Source: Anaeramoeba flamelloides
Lineage: Eukaryota > Metamonada > Anaeramoebidae
Assembly: GCA_027625915.1 (NCBI GenBank)
Contig: JANTQA010000029.1
Location: 3,534,001-3,598,000 of the forward strand
Direction of reading: 5' to 3'
DNA length: 64,000 nucleotides
Positions 12,701 to 23,800 of the stretch are shown here, piece after piece (the first letter of the stretch is position 1; each line of letters begins with the position of its first letter). The translations under genes and the position numbers were made by a program. Under the pieces are notes generated by a model, which saw nothing but the letters and a program-made list of their open reading frames with translations, was not told the DNA's origin and did not search any database.

Positions 12701-14824
12701 CCAGATTATTTCCAAGTATTATCTTTTAGACTTATACCAAATACCATGGGTGGTTGAAAATAAACTGGGGGTGCATTGGCATTCACAAATCTTGGGTTTT
12801 GAACCTTTAAAGGGAAATTTTGGATTTGGAATGAATGCTAAGATTGCCCAAATGGAAAAATTTCGAAAAAACCAAAATTTTAAATTTGAACAATTTCTAT
12901 AAACCTGAAATTCTTTCTGCTCATAAGTATAAAATTAAAAATGAAAGTAGTCTCCACTTATCGTCAAATTTAGAAAGCCCTTCAAGTGGTTTTTTAAAAA
13001 AAAACAAAGTCAAAAAAGGTTTGAGAAAAGTTATTTTAAGGGACTAATCTATATTTAATTTTTTTACTGTTGAGAGAAAAATGTTGGACACAGAAAAATA
13101 GTTGGACAGCATTTTTAATTGGGAACATTACTGAAAATGATTTTTAATTTCAATCGTTTGTGAAATAACTAAAGAAAATAACAATAATCTACTTATTAGA
13201 ATAACCATTAATGTAATTCTACTTTTTCAAAACCTTATCTCTGATACCCTAAAGCAAGTTTAAAAATTACCATTTTCAGAATTAATAGTAAACTTTACTA
13301 GAACTTGGATTTTTGTTAAAATAGCATGATCTACTTTAGTTATCAGCCATTCAAATGTGTATTCTACACATACAACAGATTAATGAACTTGTAACACATT
13401 TAAACCTGGATTTATATAAAATTCACCTTGTTATCAATAGGATTTGATTTTCAATTTTACTAATGTTCCCAATTAAAAAAGGTGTCCAACCATTTTTCTG
13501 TGTCCAACATTTTTCTCTCAACAGTTACCTAAATTCAATAGAGATTGAGAAAATTTTTTGCCAATTACTTAGATTTGTAAACCCCTGTTTATTTTTAATA
13601 TTAAACATATTTCTAGATAAGGAATCCTTATTTAGAAATTGTACAAAAAAAAAAATAATAGAGACTCGTCCCTTAAGGGTTATATGAAGTTTGTGAATTA
13701 CTGATAAATTTGAAAAATCCTCAAATTTTTTTGAAACAAAGTTTTGTTTTGTGAATTTTTTAACTTTGTTTTGATAAAGGTGAAGATTGAATTTTATTCG
13801 TGTAAATATAAAGAAACTCTGATAAAAATAAGTTGTTTTTCCAAATCTTCTTTGAAACAAATGTCATGAAAGAAGAGTTTTCGAATTTACAAAAAAGAGA
13901 AATGCACGAAAAATTATTTTTAATTTTGTGAATTTATCAGTATTTTGTGGGTACTGTTGAAAACTAATTTGTCTCGCTTTTTTCAAGTGGTGTTAACAAA
14001 AAGGTTTGAAGTTGTTTTTGAAAAAGACTTTGAAGTTATTTTTTTAAAACGTAGTTTTTTTTGAGATCAAAAGAAAAAAAAAGAAAAAAAATTCAAGAAG
14101 GCAGTTTTCGACTCAAATAAAATTAATTTTCTGTTGTTAGTTTTCTTCTTTTTAATTGTGTTCAGAAATGAGGAAAAGGTAATTAACCACAAAATTGTTT
14201 TTTTTGTTGGAAAATAAGGTTTAATTTTTGAAAGGGAAAAAAATATTTACGATATAGAGTGCAATTAATGCAGCCCAAAACACAACTGCTGCCCATACAT
14301 CACGCCACTTTGTTTGTTTAAATCTTTCTGAGTCTTCATCATCATAGCATTTGTATTCTTCGAATTCTTCTTCTGGGATGTCACTATCGCTATCTGAGTC
14401 AAGAAGTGATTGTTTGTTTTCTTGGGGATTATAGTTCATTCCCATTTGCCCCTGGTTCATACCCATTTGACCTTGGTTCATGCCCATTTGTCCCTGATTC
14501 ATTCCCATTTGACCTTGGTTCATTCCCATTTGTCCTTGGTTCATGCCCATTTGCCCTTGGTTCATTCCCATTTGCCCTTGGTTCATTCCCATTTGCCCTT
14601 GGTTCATTCCCATTTGCCCTTGGTTCATGCCCATTTGTCCCTGGTTCATTCCCATGTTATTTTGTTGGAAATTAGAGCCCACCATTCCTCCTTTTTTTCA
14701 AAAAAATGATCGTAAAAATCCATCAAAAAAGTACTTTAAAATAAAAATCTATAAAGAAAATTTTGTTTTTTGATTTATTTTTGTTACCTTGTTGGTGCTC
14801 TTGTTGTGTAAGACTTGTTTGCAT
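8288..14824 (-). CDS. SLC44 / Pns1-like choline-transporter-like membrane protein, five exons
   Basis: Five exons join in frame to give 568 residues: 14824-14788, 14690-14251, 10218-9853, 9610-9037 and 8577-8288. All four introns are GT-AG (donors GTAACA, GTAAAT, GTAATT, GTAACT). The SLC44/CTL family (yeast Pns1, about 540 residues) are multi-pass transporters, with choline/ethanolamine activity shown for some members. Family marks are the motif around GSICFGSLVIAIIKTIR, the IAVYGKGY-like HVAVYGKGY stretch, and the SRRIPFAKVMLEAV junction. The cytosolic N-terminus carries ten copies of MGMNQGQ (residues about 25-94) and an acidic DSDSDS/EEEFEEY segment. The first membrane helix (about 140-159) ends exactly at the 4.03 kb intron. 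An Asn/Asp-rich loop (about 166-185) follows, then the remaining helices. The start in exon 1 gives the only in-frame ATG before the repeat exon. The substrate is not predictable. Confidence 0.88.
9694..9750. repeat. (TG)n microsatellite
   Basis: About 28 TG units with two TA interruptions, inside the third intron of the SLC44-like gene. Confidence 0.95.
10534..10606. repeat. Short tandem repeat, about 23-26 bp units
   Basis: Three units containing AATTGAAGTATAAA or a close variant follow each other, inside the large second intron of the SLC44-like gene. Confidence 0.8.
11380..11740 (+). repeat. Dispersed repeat, family J copy 1
   Basis: Alignable by eye to 16990-17540 and 44995-45625. Shared landmarks are GAGAAATTTT, TTCCAATGAAAAGGGCC, a TTCTTAAAAAAAAGTGAA stretch and a final GAAATGGTGTTTA-like end. 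There is no reading frame. It lies in the second intron of the SLC44-like gene. Confidence 0.6.
12448..12900 (-). other. Cysteine-bearing open frames inside the SLC44-like intron
   Basis: Two consecutive minus-strand frames have more coding-like composition than the surrounding intron. One contains KPKICECQC and ends at about 12720. The next contains FVPICKCKTQKFF and, after an acceptor-like CAACAG, EHCIIKRCVPIATGNCIQ, ending at 12448. I do not recognise a domain. They could be exons of a nested gene, alternative exons or a gene relic. The conserved transporter reading frame skips them. Confidence 0.2.
13031..13683. mobile_element. Small TTAAGGGAC-ended element interrupted by an F-family MITE
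   Basis: The left end TTTTAAGGGACTAATCT and the right end (reverse complement CCTTAAGGGACGAGTCT) form an inverted repeat. Removing the F element inside (13066-13525) leaves about 190 bp, the size of a small MITE. Similar TTAAGGGACTAGTAA ends bound 48208-49414. Confidence 0.5.
13066..13525. mobile_element. MITE-like element, family F
   Basis: Inverted ends of about 65 bp start with CTGTTGAGAGAAAAATG, then carry two similar boxes (AAAAATGTTGGACACAG and AAAAATAGTTGGACAGC), then TTTTTAATTGGGAACATTA. It is about 460 bp and non-coding. Its interior aligns with that of family A (for example CTACTTATTAGAAT and the CATTTTC/TAGTAAAC stretch), so F and A are subfamilies of one element. Confidence 0.88.
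14436..14655 (-). repeat. 21-bp tandem repeat coding MGMNQGQ
   Basis: Ten copies of a 21-bp unit in frame within exon 2 of the SLC44-like gene, differing mostly at silent third positions. A further partial copy runs into the unique sequence on each side. Confidence 0.95.
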
Positions 14825-16989
14825 TTCAAATTTTTGAAATTCACAAAAAAACAAAAAGAAAAAAAATAAAAACTTTTTGTTTCTTCTCAAAAGAAATTAT
14901 TCCATTTTAAACAAGTTATGAACATTTTTTGCTCCACTCTCGCTTAGAAAACTTTGAAATTTGGGTTTCATTCTTGATCATAAATTGTATTTTCGGAGAA
15001 TTCTTTTTTTCTTTTTTTATTGACTCAATAACCCATCATCTGAAATGTTCTTTTTTGTGGAATTAAAAAAGTGTTTCCAGAGAAATAAATTTGGTTTTTA
15101 TTGTTTTGAAACAGAAAACTGAACTACTAAAATAGTATTTTTTTGGAAAGAAGATTTCCAATCAAAAAAAGCAAATGATAAATTTCGAATAACCAAAAAA
15201 TTAGTTTCATTTCAAAAGATTTTTTTTTCTTCAAAAAGACAATTAGTCATTTTTCCCAAAATTTGAATCAAGTTAGTATTCTACTAACGCAACAAAACAC
15301 CTTCTCATGTCATATTCAAGTCATTTATTTTCAGAGTTCGATTCATTTTTGATTGGAACAATTACAAATTTTCTATTGTCTTTTTTAGATACTTAAAGAA
15401 GGGGTTAAATGACAACGTCCTGAACCATTATCACACAAACCCCAGATTAGCATTGATTTAAGTAATTTCGGTAATTGTTTCTCAAATGATTGGGGTTTTA
15501 TTACTACTGATAAATTGTAATTTATATTTAGAAATTTTTACTCGATTTTTCCTTTTTGAAATTTTTTTACATAACCTTCGAATAAAGCTTTTTATGAAGT
15601 CAAGTGTTAAGAAACTCTGTAAAATTGTGTGTTCTTCAAAATATTGTTTTTTAGGAATGTTTGATAAGAAACACCCCTAAGATTTATAAAAATGGAAATT
15701 GAACTAAAAATTTTTTAGAATTTATCAGTAATACTTGAATAATTATTGGGGAAAATTTTCACTTCTTTTTTGTTGTCCTTTTAAAAAAAGATCACAATTA
15801 GAAACCCTACCTCATTCTTCTTTGAAAGCTCTATTTTTAAAATAAAACTATGAAAAAGGAAGAAAAGTTTTTTTCCTTCTATTATTCAATTAGCGGTATG
15901 CAAAAATGAAGTTAAAGGAAAAAGTTTTTTGACAAATCAGGGGGGAAAATTATCTCTAAAAACAATCTTGAATGAGATTCATCATCTCAGTTACTTTCAC
16001 ACTGAGAATTTCTTTTTCAAAAAAATAGGATATTTTCACAATTCAAAACCTTTTTACGTTATTAGATCCTCCTGGAATTTGATTTTAATAATTCACAATT
16101 TCCATTTCAAATCTATAAACACAAAATTATTCCTATTGTTGCTTTAAATCTTTTTTACAATCACTTTTTAAAGTTTGAAATTTTTTTAAATTTGAAAGTG
16201 TACTTGAAAATACCTTAAAGCCATTTATAAGTTGAAATTTTTGATTCAAAGGTATCTTATTATAAATTGTTTTTTTGGTTTTTGTTTGTGTTTTTAATAT
16301 GTAAAAAAAAATAATTTTGTTTACTATTTCACCAGAATTCAAAATTTTTTTAAGAACTGCAAGTAAAATAAAACAAGATACCATCACTCTATAAGGTGAC
16401 ACCATGTCCCTTAAGGGTATGTCCACTTACCAGGAATTGATATTATAATAACGGGGTTGTCTGGGATAACAATTGACATTGTGGAATTACACAACTTACG
16501 ATTTAAAAAAATAAAACAACAAAAAAAAAAAAAAAATACACACAAGATCAACAACAAGAAATACAAATATCAAAAATGAATCTAAAGTTGTCTAATATAA
16601 AGCACTCAAAAAAAACAAAAAAATTCAAGTTGATCAAAAACAAAAAATCAAATTTAGAGAAAAAATAACAATATTTTCTTATTTTATCTTACAACAGGCT
16701 AAAAATTCCTTAAATAAAGTGATATTTATTAATTTTTGAGCAAGTTTAAATAATATTATATGAACCCTTATAATTAAAACCCCTCTCCAGACATTAAAAC
16801 TTGGATATTATAGATTTTATTGTTAATTAATATTTGAAAATAATTTCGAATAATGCAGATCTAAACTTAATTCATTAAAATACATTATTTATAATTTCTT
16901 TTTGTATATTGATCAATAATTTTTGTTGAGAGGAGGAACCCTTCAAAATGATTAATTTCTTCAATTATTTCCATCTTACTACATTTAAT

Positions 16990-17540
16990 ATAATTTCTTT
17001 TTTTAGTCAAATGGACACACTTTTATTGAAGAAATAGTATATTTTATATGTTTTTAATTCATTATTGTTCTCAAAATAAATTTTCAATTTTTTATTCTCA
17101 TAATTTTTTCTTATTGAGTAATTTTTTTTTTTATTATTATCTTCATTTCTTTTTTTTTTTGTAAAAAAGTCAATTTGAAAAAAAAAAAAGTTTCAAACTC
17201 CAATTTAATATACAAAAAGGTGAGTATTTGGAATTTCTCTTAAAAAGAATAAATTTCCTATTAAATAATCATATTGTAATCAATTTTAATTTTCCCAAGA
17301 AAATGAGAAATTTTACATTGGAGACATTCTAATGAAAATTTCCCAAAAAAATTTTTAACATTTATTTTTTTTTGGAAATTTATGATTTGCTCGGGTATTT
17401 ATTTTATTAATATCAACCCTAATCAAAAGTTTATTATTTTTCGTATTTCTAAATAATTTTATACTGGTGGGTTCTTAAAAAAATGTGAATTTTTCATTTT
17501 TCGTTGTTATCTTTGATTGAAATGGTGTTTATAATTTTCA
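16990..17540 (+). repeat. Dispersed repeat, family J copy 2
   Basis: The longest alignable copy of family J. It matches 44995-45625 from the TTTTATTGAAGAAATAG region through TTATTTTTCGTATTTCTAAA to the end near GAAATGGTGTTTATA. It is non-coding. Confidence 0.6.
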
Positions 17541-19684
17541 AAATGTATTTGTATTGTTATTCCTTACATATTAAATTTCTGCTAGAAGCTATTAGTAAAT
17601 AGAGTGGATTATAGAATTTTATTTTATTTTGTAAGGCTAAATGTTAGTAATATTTAATCTAGTGATGAGACAATTCTAAAGTAATGAAATGTGTGACCAC
17701 TAATTGAATAAATCCCGATATATACACTTAGTCGCTACCATTGTAAGTTTTTAAAACATAAAATAGAATTAAAAATTATATAAACATATAAAACAGTTCA
17801 ATTGATCGTAATAATACACATCCTTTTAAATTGAAAATCTTTTTTTCATCTTTAATTTTTTTATTGTCATTTTATTTATTTAAATAACAAAACTTATTTT
17901 GTTTGATCAAAAAATATTTTTTTTCAATATTTGATATTATGTTAAAATTGAGGTTTTCGAATATAGAAGAACCCAAATACAATTAATTAATGGTTTATAA
18001 CCATCATATCAATCAATATTCCTAATAGATTTATAAAACAAATATCAACATCATTTTTTTGTTATACTCTCGACAATTTTTTTTCACAAACTCTAAATTT
18101 ATTAGTATCTATAATTATTTATTATTTATTTTAGAATTATTGTAATTAATAAACAATTGTAAATATTTTAATGATTATATGGTACTGAATTGTTCTTTCT
18201 TCAGGAATTGATTATATAACATTATTTTTTCAGAAATTGAATTTTAGTAGGTTAAAAATTTTGAATTGGGGTTTAATTTAGTTTTTTTAAAAAACTAAAT
18301 AGTATAAAATATATTAATTCAATAATAAAGAAGCAAAGAAGGATACACAAATAAAGAATTTTTAAATGAGCAATAAGAAAAAACTCAAAAGTAATTAAAT
18401 ACAGGTACATTAAAACCTTATTAGTGATTATTTGTATTTGGAAATCTCTTCACTGATAATGTATTAAGTATTATTATCTTCTGGTATTCTAGGAAGAAGC
18501 CAAATATTTTTTTTTAATTTTCCTCCAAAATTCATATACATACATACACACGCACTTAATATATATATTGTCTTAACCATTTTGTTAAAGTCCTGTTTTT
18601 TAATTCTTTGAGACCATTTTCGGTTTTTTTTTCCAAGTTTTTTCACTTTTTTATAGTACCATATAATGCTGAACATATACTAAATTTTCCTTTAAGAGTA
18701 TGGTGTGAATGTGAATATACTGGGTTTTATTATGTGGAGATATATATATTTGGTTCTAAAAAGAATTAATTTAGTCCAGATTGGATTGTTGATGAATTTC
18801 CGATTAGACATGAGTTTTTTTTCATAGAAACTTACAGTAAATTATCTGTTTAAAAGAAATTTTTTCAAATTCCCATTTTTTTTCTTGAGATGAGTTGACT
18901 TTATCTTGTATACACTTGATATATAACCGATGAAGATTTATTTTTATCTAAAACTTTTCTATTTTACAGAAAAAAGTTCAATATTCTACCCAGTTTCAAG
19001 TATTTTCGTGGGTGATCTAATTACAGGTATCTTAATTTGTAAGCTATCCGAAATAAAGTGTGATAAATTTCTTTTATAATATAGTTATTAATCTCAATCT
19101 TCAAAAAAGTATTTAAAAATCCAAAACCATTAACTACGATTAATCGATTCTTGGTAATAATTCAATTTGTTTATTAGTATTGTTTTAAATAAATAAAAGA
19201 TATTAAATTCTCTGATCTCAATTTTATCTGATATTTTTTAGGGGTGAAAATTGGTGTTTATTATTTTTTTTGATTAAAAATACCGTTTTCATAACTTGGT
19301 TAATCTCAATAAAATTTCAAATAAAATTGAAAATATATAAATGCATTATATTGTTTAAAAAATCATTTGTATCCAATTCGAATTTCCATTGTTTTATTGA
19401 AATTGGCAGTACATTGTTTTCTCCAAATAAGGTGATATTTTTTGATTTTTTGGAAATATTTCATCCAACATATTTTGAAATAAATACCTTAGCTATTTAT
19501 TCAATTATTTATTACTATAAACTTATTTTTTTATTTTCTATTAATGGATACTTTCACTAGCAAATATGATTTTTAATGAAATGTAAAAAAAAAAAATCCC
19601 CCATTTTGTTGGAAATACCTTGTATAAAAATAGTCTTCTTTTTGTACCTTGTGATATTTGTACTCTTCTTTAGTTTCAATTTAA

Positions 19685-19688
<4 letters not shown>

Positions 19689-19722
<34 letters not shown>
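19689..19722. repeat. (TA)n microsatellite
   Basis: Seventeen uninterrupted TA units. Confidence 0.95.
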
Positions 19723-19724
<2 letters not shown>

Positions 19725-20833
19725 GGGTAATTCATTGTCTATTGATTATATTCTTTAAAATTTTATAAATTAATATATCAAAGGAATCTTTCAAAATTTT
19801 TTACACACTTTATAATGCTAATAGTGGGGGTTATGTGGCTTTATTCAAATTCTTCATAAAAAAAAATATTTTCAAATTGTAGATTAAAAATTATTTTTAT
19901 TTATTTTACATTAGAGCAATAAACATGTGGTTTATACGTATTTAAATAAAAACAATTAATTAATTTACTAATATTTTTCCTAATTGTATAATTAATTCCA
20001 CTTGTTAATCTTATTTTTTTTTTCTGAGGCATGGTTTTAATTTAAATCCTTATTTTTTTACTTTTTAAAAAAATACTAAATAAGATTAGTTAATAGTAGA
20101 CAATACATTGATGAATCGGCATTTTATTAATTAAAATTTTGGTAAATAGTACAATATCCTCTTATATTGATCTCTCTTCTCAATTTATAAAAGACAATTA
20201 TCTTATTTGAATTTTTCTTCTTTCTTGATTTTTTTGGAAGCTTTTAAAAATTTTTAATATGCCAGAAAAGAAAGTTTTAGTAATTAAATATCTTGTAAAA
20301 ATAATTAATAATATGATTGATTTTATGCAAAATTAATTTTTTGGTGTAACCTAATTTTTGAATTAACTTTTATTTATACATTATTATTTTCCAATATAAT
20401 TTTTTTACCAAGTAATTTTTTTTTAAAAACTAATTTTGGATTGCAAAAATTTTGAATTGGACTTTGTATGGATCCAATATTAGAATTTTAAAACTTTAAA
20501 AATATAACTACAACACAATTTAAAAAAAAAAAATTGTTCTTTTAATGAAAGGATTTTCTTATTAAAAATACAAAAAAAACGAAGGAAAGAATGAAATAAA
20601 AAAATATTTTTAAATTTTTTTCTTTTTAAAATGTTGGTATGAATTCATCTATGTAATTCCTTTTTTTATTTTTGAGAAATGAATATATGAATAAATGTAT
20701 AAATGTATAAATGAATAAATGTATTAAAGGAATAATTAATAATATGAATTTTAAGATCTTTTAAATTGTAAAAGAAATGATCGAGAAAAATAAATAAATA
20801 AATAAATAAAAAAAAAAAACCAAAACACCAAAA

Positions 20834-23800
20834 TTAAAATCTATCTGATTTATCGATTATTTGCGAGATATTATTAGTAAAATCTTCATGATTTTGAATT
20901 AAATCCTCGATATTCAATTGCATTCTGTATTTCCAATGGTGATTATTATTTGAGGGCAAATTGATTCTTTCTTCTTTGATTGGTCTTCTAAGTTCATCTG
21001 TAAGTGCAAAGATGTCCTGTAAGGGGAAAACACAAACCATTGCCTTGGAATTAACAAAGTTGGTTAAGGTTCTTTTCACCATTTCTGTATTGAATTCTTT
21101 TGGAATTTCTTCTTCTTTAAAGCCTAAATTTTTATGATAGAATTCTTCTGATCTTAATCGTTTTTCTTTAATTGTAAAATTTTTACCGAGTTTTTTGTTC
21201 AAAATTTTCATTCTCTCGAGGATGTGATTTGAAAAATCTTCTTTTTCATCATCTTCATTTTCAGGATCTTCTTCTTCTTCTTCTTCTTCTTCGTCGCCTG
21301 AAGACAAGGAAAGCAATTCCTTTTCATTTTCCGATTGCTTTGATAATTTTTTTTTGGTTTGTTCAATTTTGTCCAAACGTTCTTTAATTTCTCGGGCTTC
21401 CCATTTGAAGTTTTCAGACCACCATTCTCGTAAGTTTTCGGTATCGTGTGTGCCCGTTGTACAATAAGAGATATATTCATAGTCCTCACAGTTGTCAAAG
21501 TTTTTTTTAGATCGTGACATTCTTTCGACATGCATGCAGGGCATTCTCAATTTTTTCAAAACTCGTGGGACACATTTGGGGATCATTCCCAAATCTTCTG
21601 CAACTAAAAGCATCTTGGTGACACTCAGGATCCTTGAAAGCTTTTTGTTACCCTCTTTGGCCCATAGCTTGTTATGTCTTCTGAAATAATATTTATTATG
21701 GATTTCTCTTAATTTCATTCGAAGGTCAAATGGTAATTGTCGGTACATTCTTGTGAATCTGATTGTGATTCTTGGGTGGTATTTGTCGCCTTCCTTTGTA
21801 AAGGCAAAATAGGAAAAGATCATCAATAATTCGTTTTTCAAATTGGTCATATATTGCCTTTCTTCTTCGTCCTTGATCTCGTTCAGATTTGAAAATTCGT
21901 TATCGATTTCCTTTTGGGTCACGTATTTGTCTTTAAATTTGTAAAACCCTGGTTTGTTTTCGATTTCCTCCAAAAATTTTGGATAGTCCTTTTCAAATTC
22001 CTTTAAGAGAATTGATTTTTCAATTCGAGGCTTGATCCATTCATCTGGGTTTTCAATGCCTAATTTCTTTAATTCTTCGCCGGTAAATGGTAAAGACTTA
22101 TGGAAGACGCCAAACATACCTTGGACTTGTTTAGGGTTCACTTCCCAAATTCGGAAAAAGCCCAAGATGTGGTCAATTCTGAGGACTTGCATATATTTTT
22201 CCATATTGCTAAATCTTTGTTTCCACCATTTGTAGCCGTCCTTGGCCATTTCCTCCCAGTCGTATGTTGGGAATAGCCAATTTTGCCCGTCCATACTGAA
22301 ATAGTCTGGTGGTGCGCCTGCATTTTTATGCAATCTAAAGAGATGTGGGTTTAGCCACACATCAGAGGAGCATTTGTCAACGCCAATAGGAAGATCTCCC
22401 ATCATAATGATATCCTTTGAATTCAAATACTTATTGGCCTCGATAAGTTGGATACTCAAGTTGTATTGCACCCAATACCAAAAGAGGACATTCAAGTATC
22501 TTTCAGATTTTGGGCTACATAGCTGCAAAACAGTTTCTAAATCGATCTTTCGGTATTTGTCCCAGACCTTCTGGCTTCGATCAAAGCATTTGTATTCATT
22601 AATCAGGACCCTTAACAGTGAATAGGCTGGTAGCCATGATTCGTTTTCCTTGACAAAGTCTTTAACTTGGTTGGTTATTTCGTCCTTGTCTAAGGATTCA
22701 AAGATCTTCCTCAGGACCTTCATTTTGAAGCTGATCACTTCTGGGTAATTTAAATCAATTTCTTCGTTGAATTTGATTCGATTTTTCTCGATTTCTTCCT
22801 TTAATTCTTCGCTGAGCGGTAGCCTATCTAGGGTAATATAAATAGGGTTGAGTGCGATGCTAGATAGCGAGGAATATGGATATGAGTCATGCCATTTCTT
22901 TTCGTAATCCTCGGTGTTTTCTCCAAACACGTTTGTGTCGTTGATTGGTAAAATTTGGATCAATTTTAAATGTGCCTTGGAGGCCCAGTCTGCAAATGGC
23001 TTGAGATCCAAAAATTCTCCAATACCTAAACTGCTTTTGGTACGAAGTGAAAAAATGGGGACGGACACACCTGCAATTCTCCATAGCTTTCTTTGCTTTA
23101 AGATTTCTTCGTGGAATTGGAACTGCAAATAATCGTTAACGCGATAAACCTTGTTGCTTTCTTGGAGCATATCAACGGTAAATTTCCTTTCTCCGTTTTG
23201 ATCGTACCAGAGCTCCTTTTCGTTTTCGTCTTTTCCCTTGATCACAAATTTATAGGTTAAGGGCAATTCGCTTTTCTTAATAAGAACCTCACTTGCCCAT
23301 ACAGAGTAATCCTCTGGCTCCATTCGTACTGCCTTCGTATATTCCATGGATCCCATGTTTGTCGCGCTGCCCATCAAATAAACCTGTTTTCCCTTTGGTA
23401 CGCAAAAGGCATTAATTGAAAATCTTATTTTTATTTCGTTCTCGTTGATTTCTTCGATCTTGACTTTTTGAAAATTCTCATTTTCCTTGCCTTCCTCGGC
23501 TTTCTTGCCAGAATAGAAGACCTGGTAGAATGGAGAGGTTTGGAGAACAAAATCTTCGTCCTTGTATGTTGGAGTGAAGCTGTCATAGCAAACCAATTTT
23601 GTTTCTTGGCTTCCCTTCTTGAAATGGATTTTTCGATGGCAGTCTTCTTCCCAAATTGCCTGGTCTTCCAATTTGTCAAGATCCTGCTCGTCGGGGATTT
23701 CAACATACCTGTATTCAACAGTGACTGACTCTTCTTCACATTCAATGTTTAAAACACCTTCATATTGGTTCTCCTTTTGCTTGCATGCAGTTAATATGGT

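Larger units (their letters stand above)
14825..20833. other. Six-kilobase intergenic region
   Basis: Separates two convergent-free minus-strand genes: the 5' end of the SLC44-like gene and the 3' end of the glucanotransferase gene. It holds a J-family repeat, a (TA)n tract and short AT-rich tandem runs near 20676-20726. Open frames near 15486, 15929, 16133, 18464, 19270 and 19576 have AT-driven composition (Phe, Ile, Lys, Asn) and no recognisable domain. A perfect TCCCTTAAGGG stretch at about 16409 resembles the ends of the 13031 and 48208 elements, but no partner end was found. Confidence 0.55.

Noticed and set aside
14406-14773. Three plus-strand repetitive frames across 14.4-14.8 kb
   Set aside because: They are antisense shadows of the 21-bp MGMNQGQ repeat, which on the minus strand joins a recognisable transporter.
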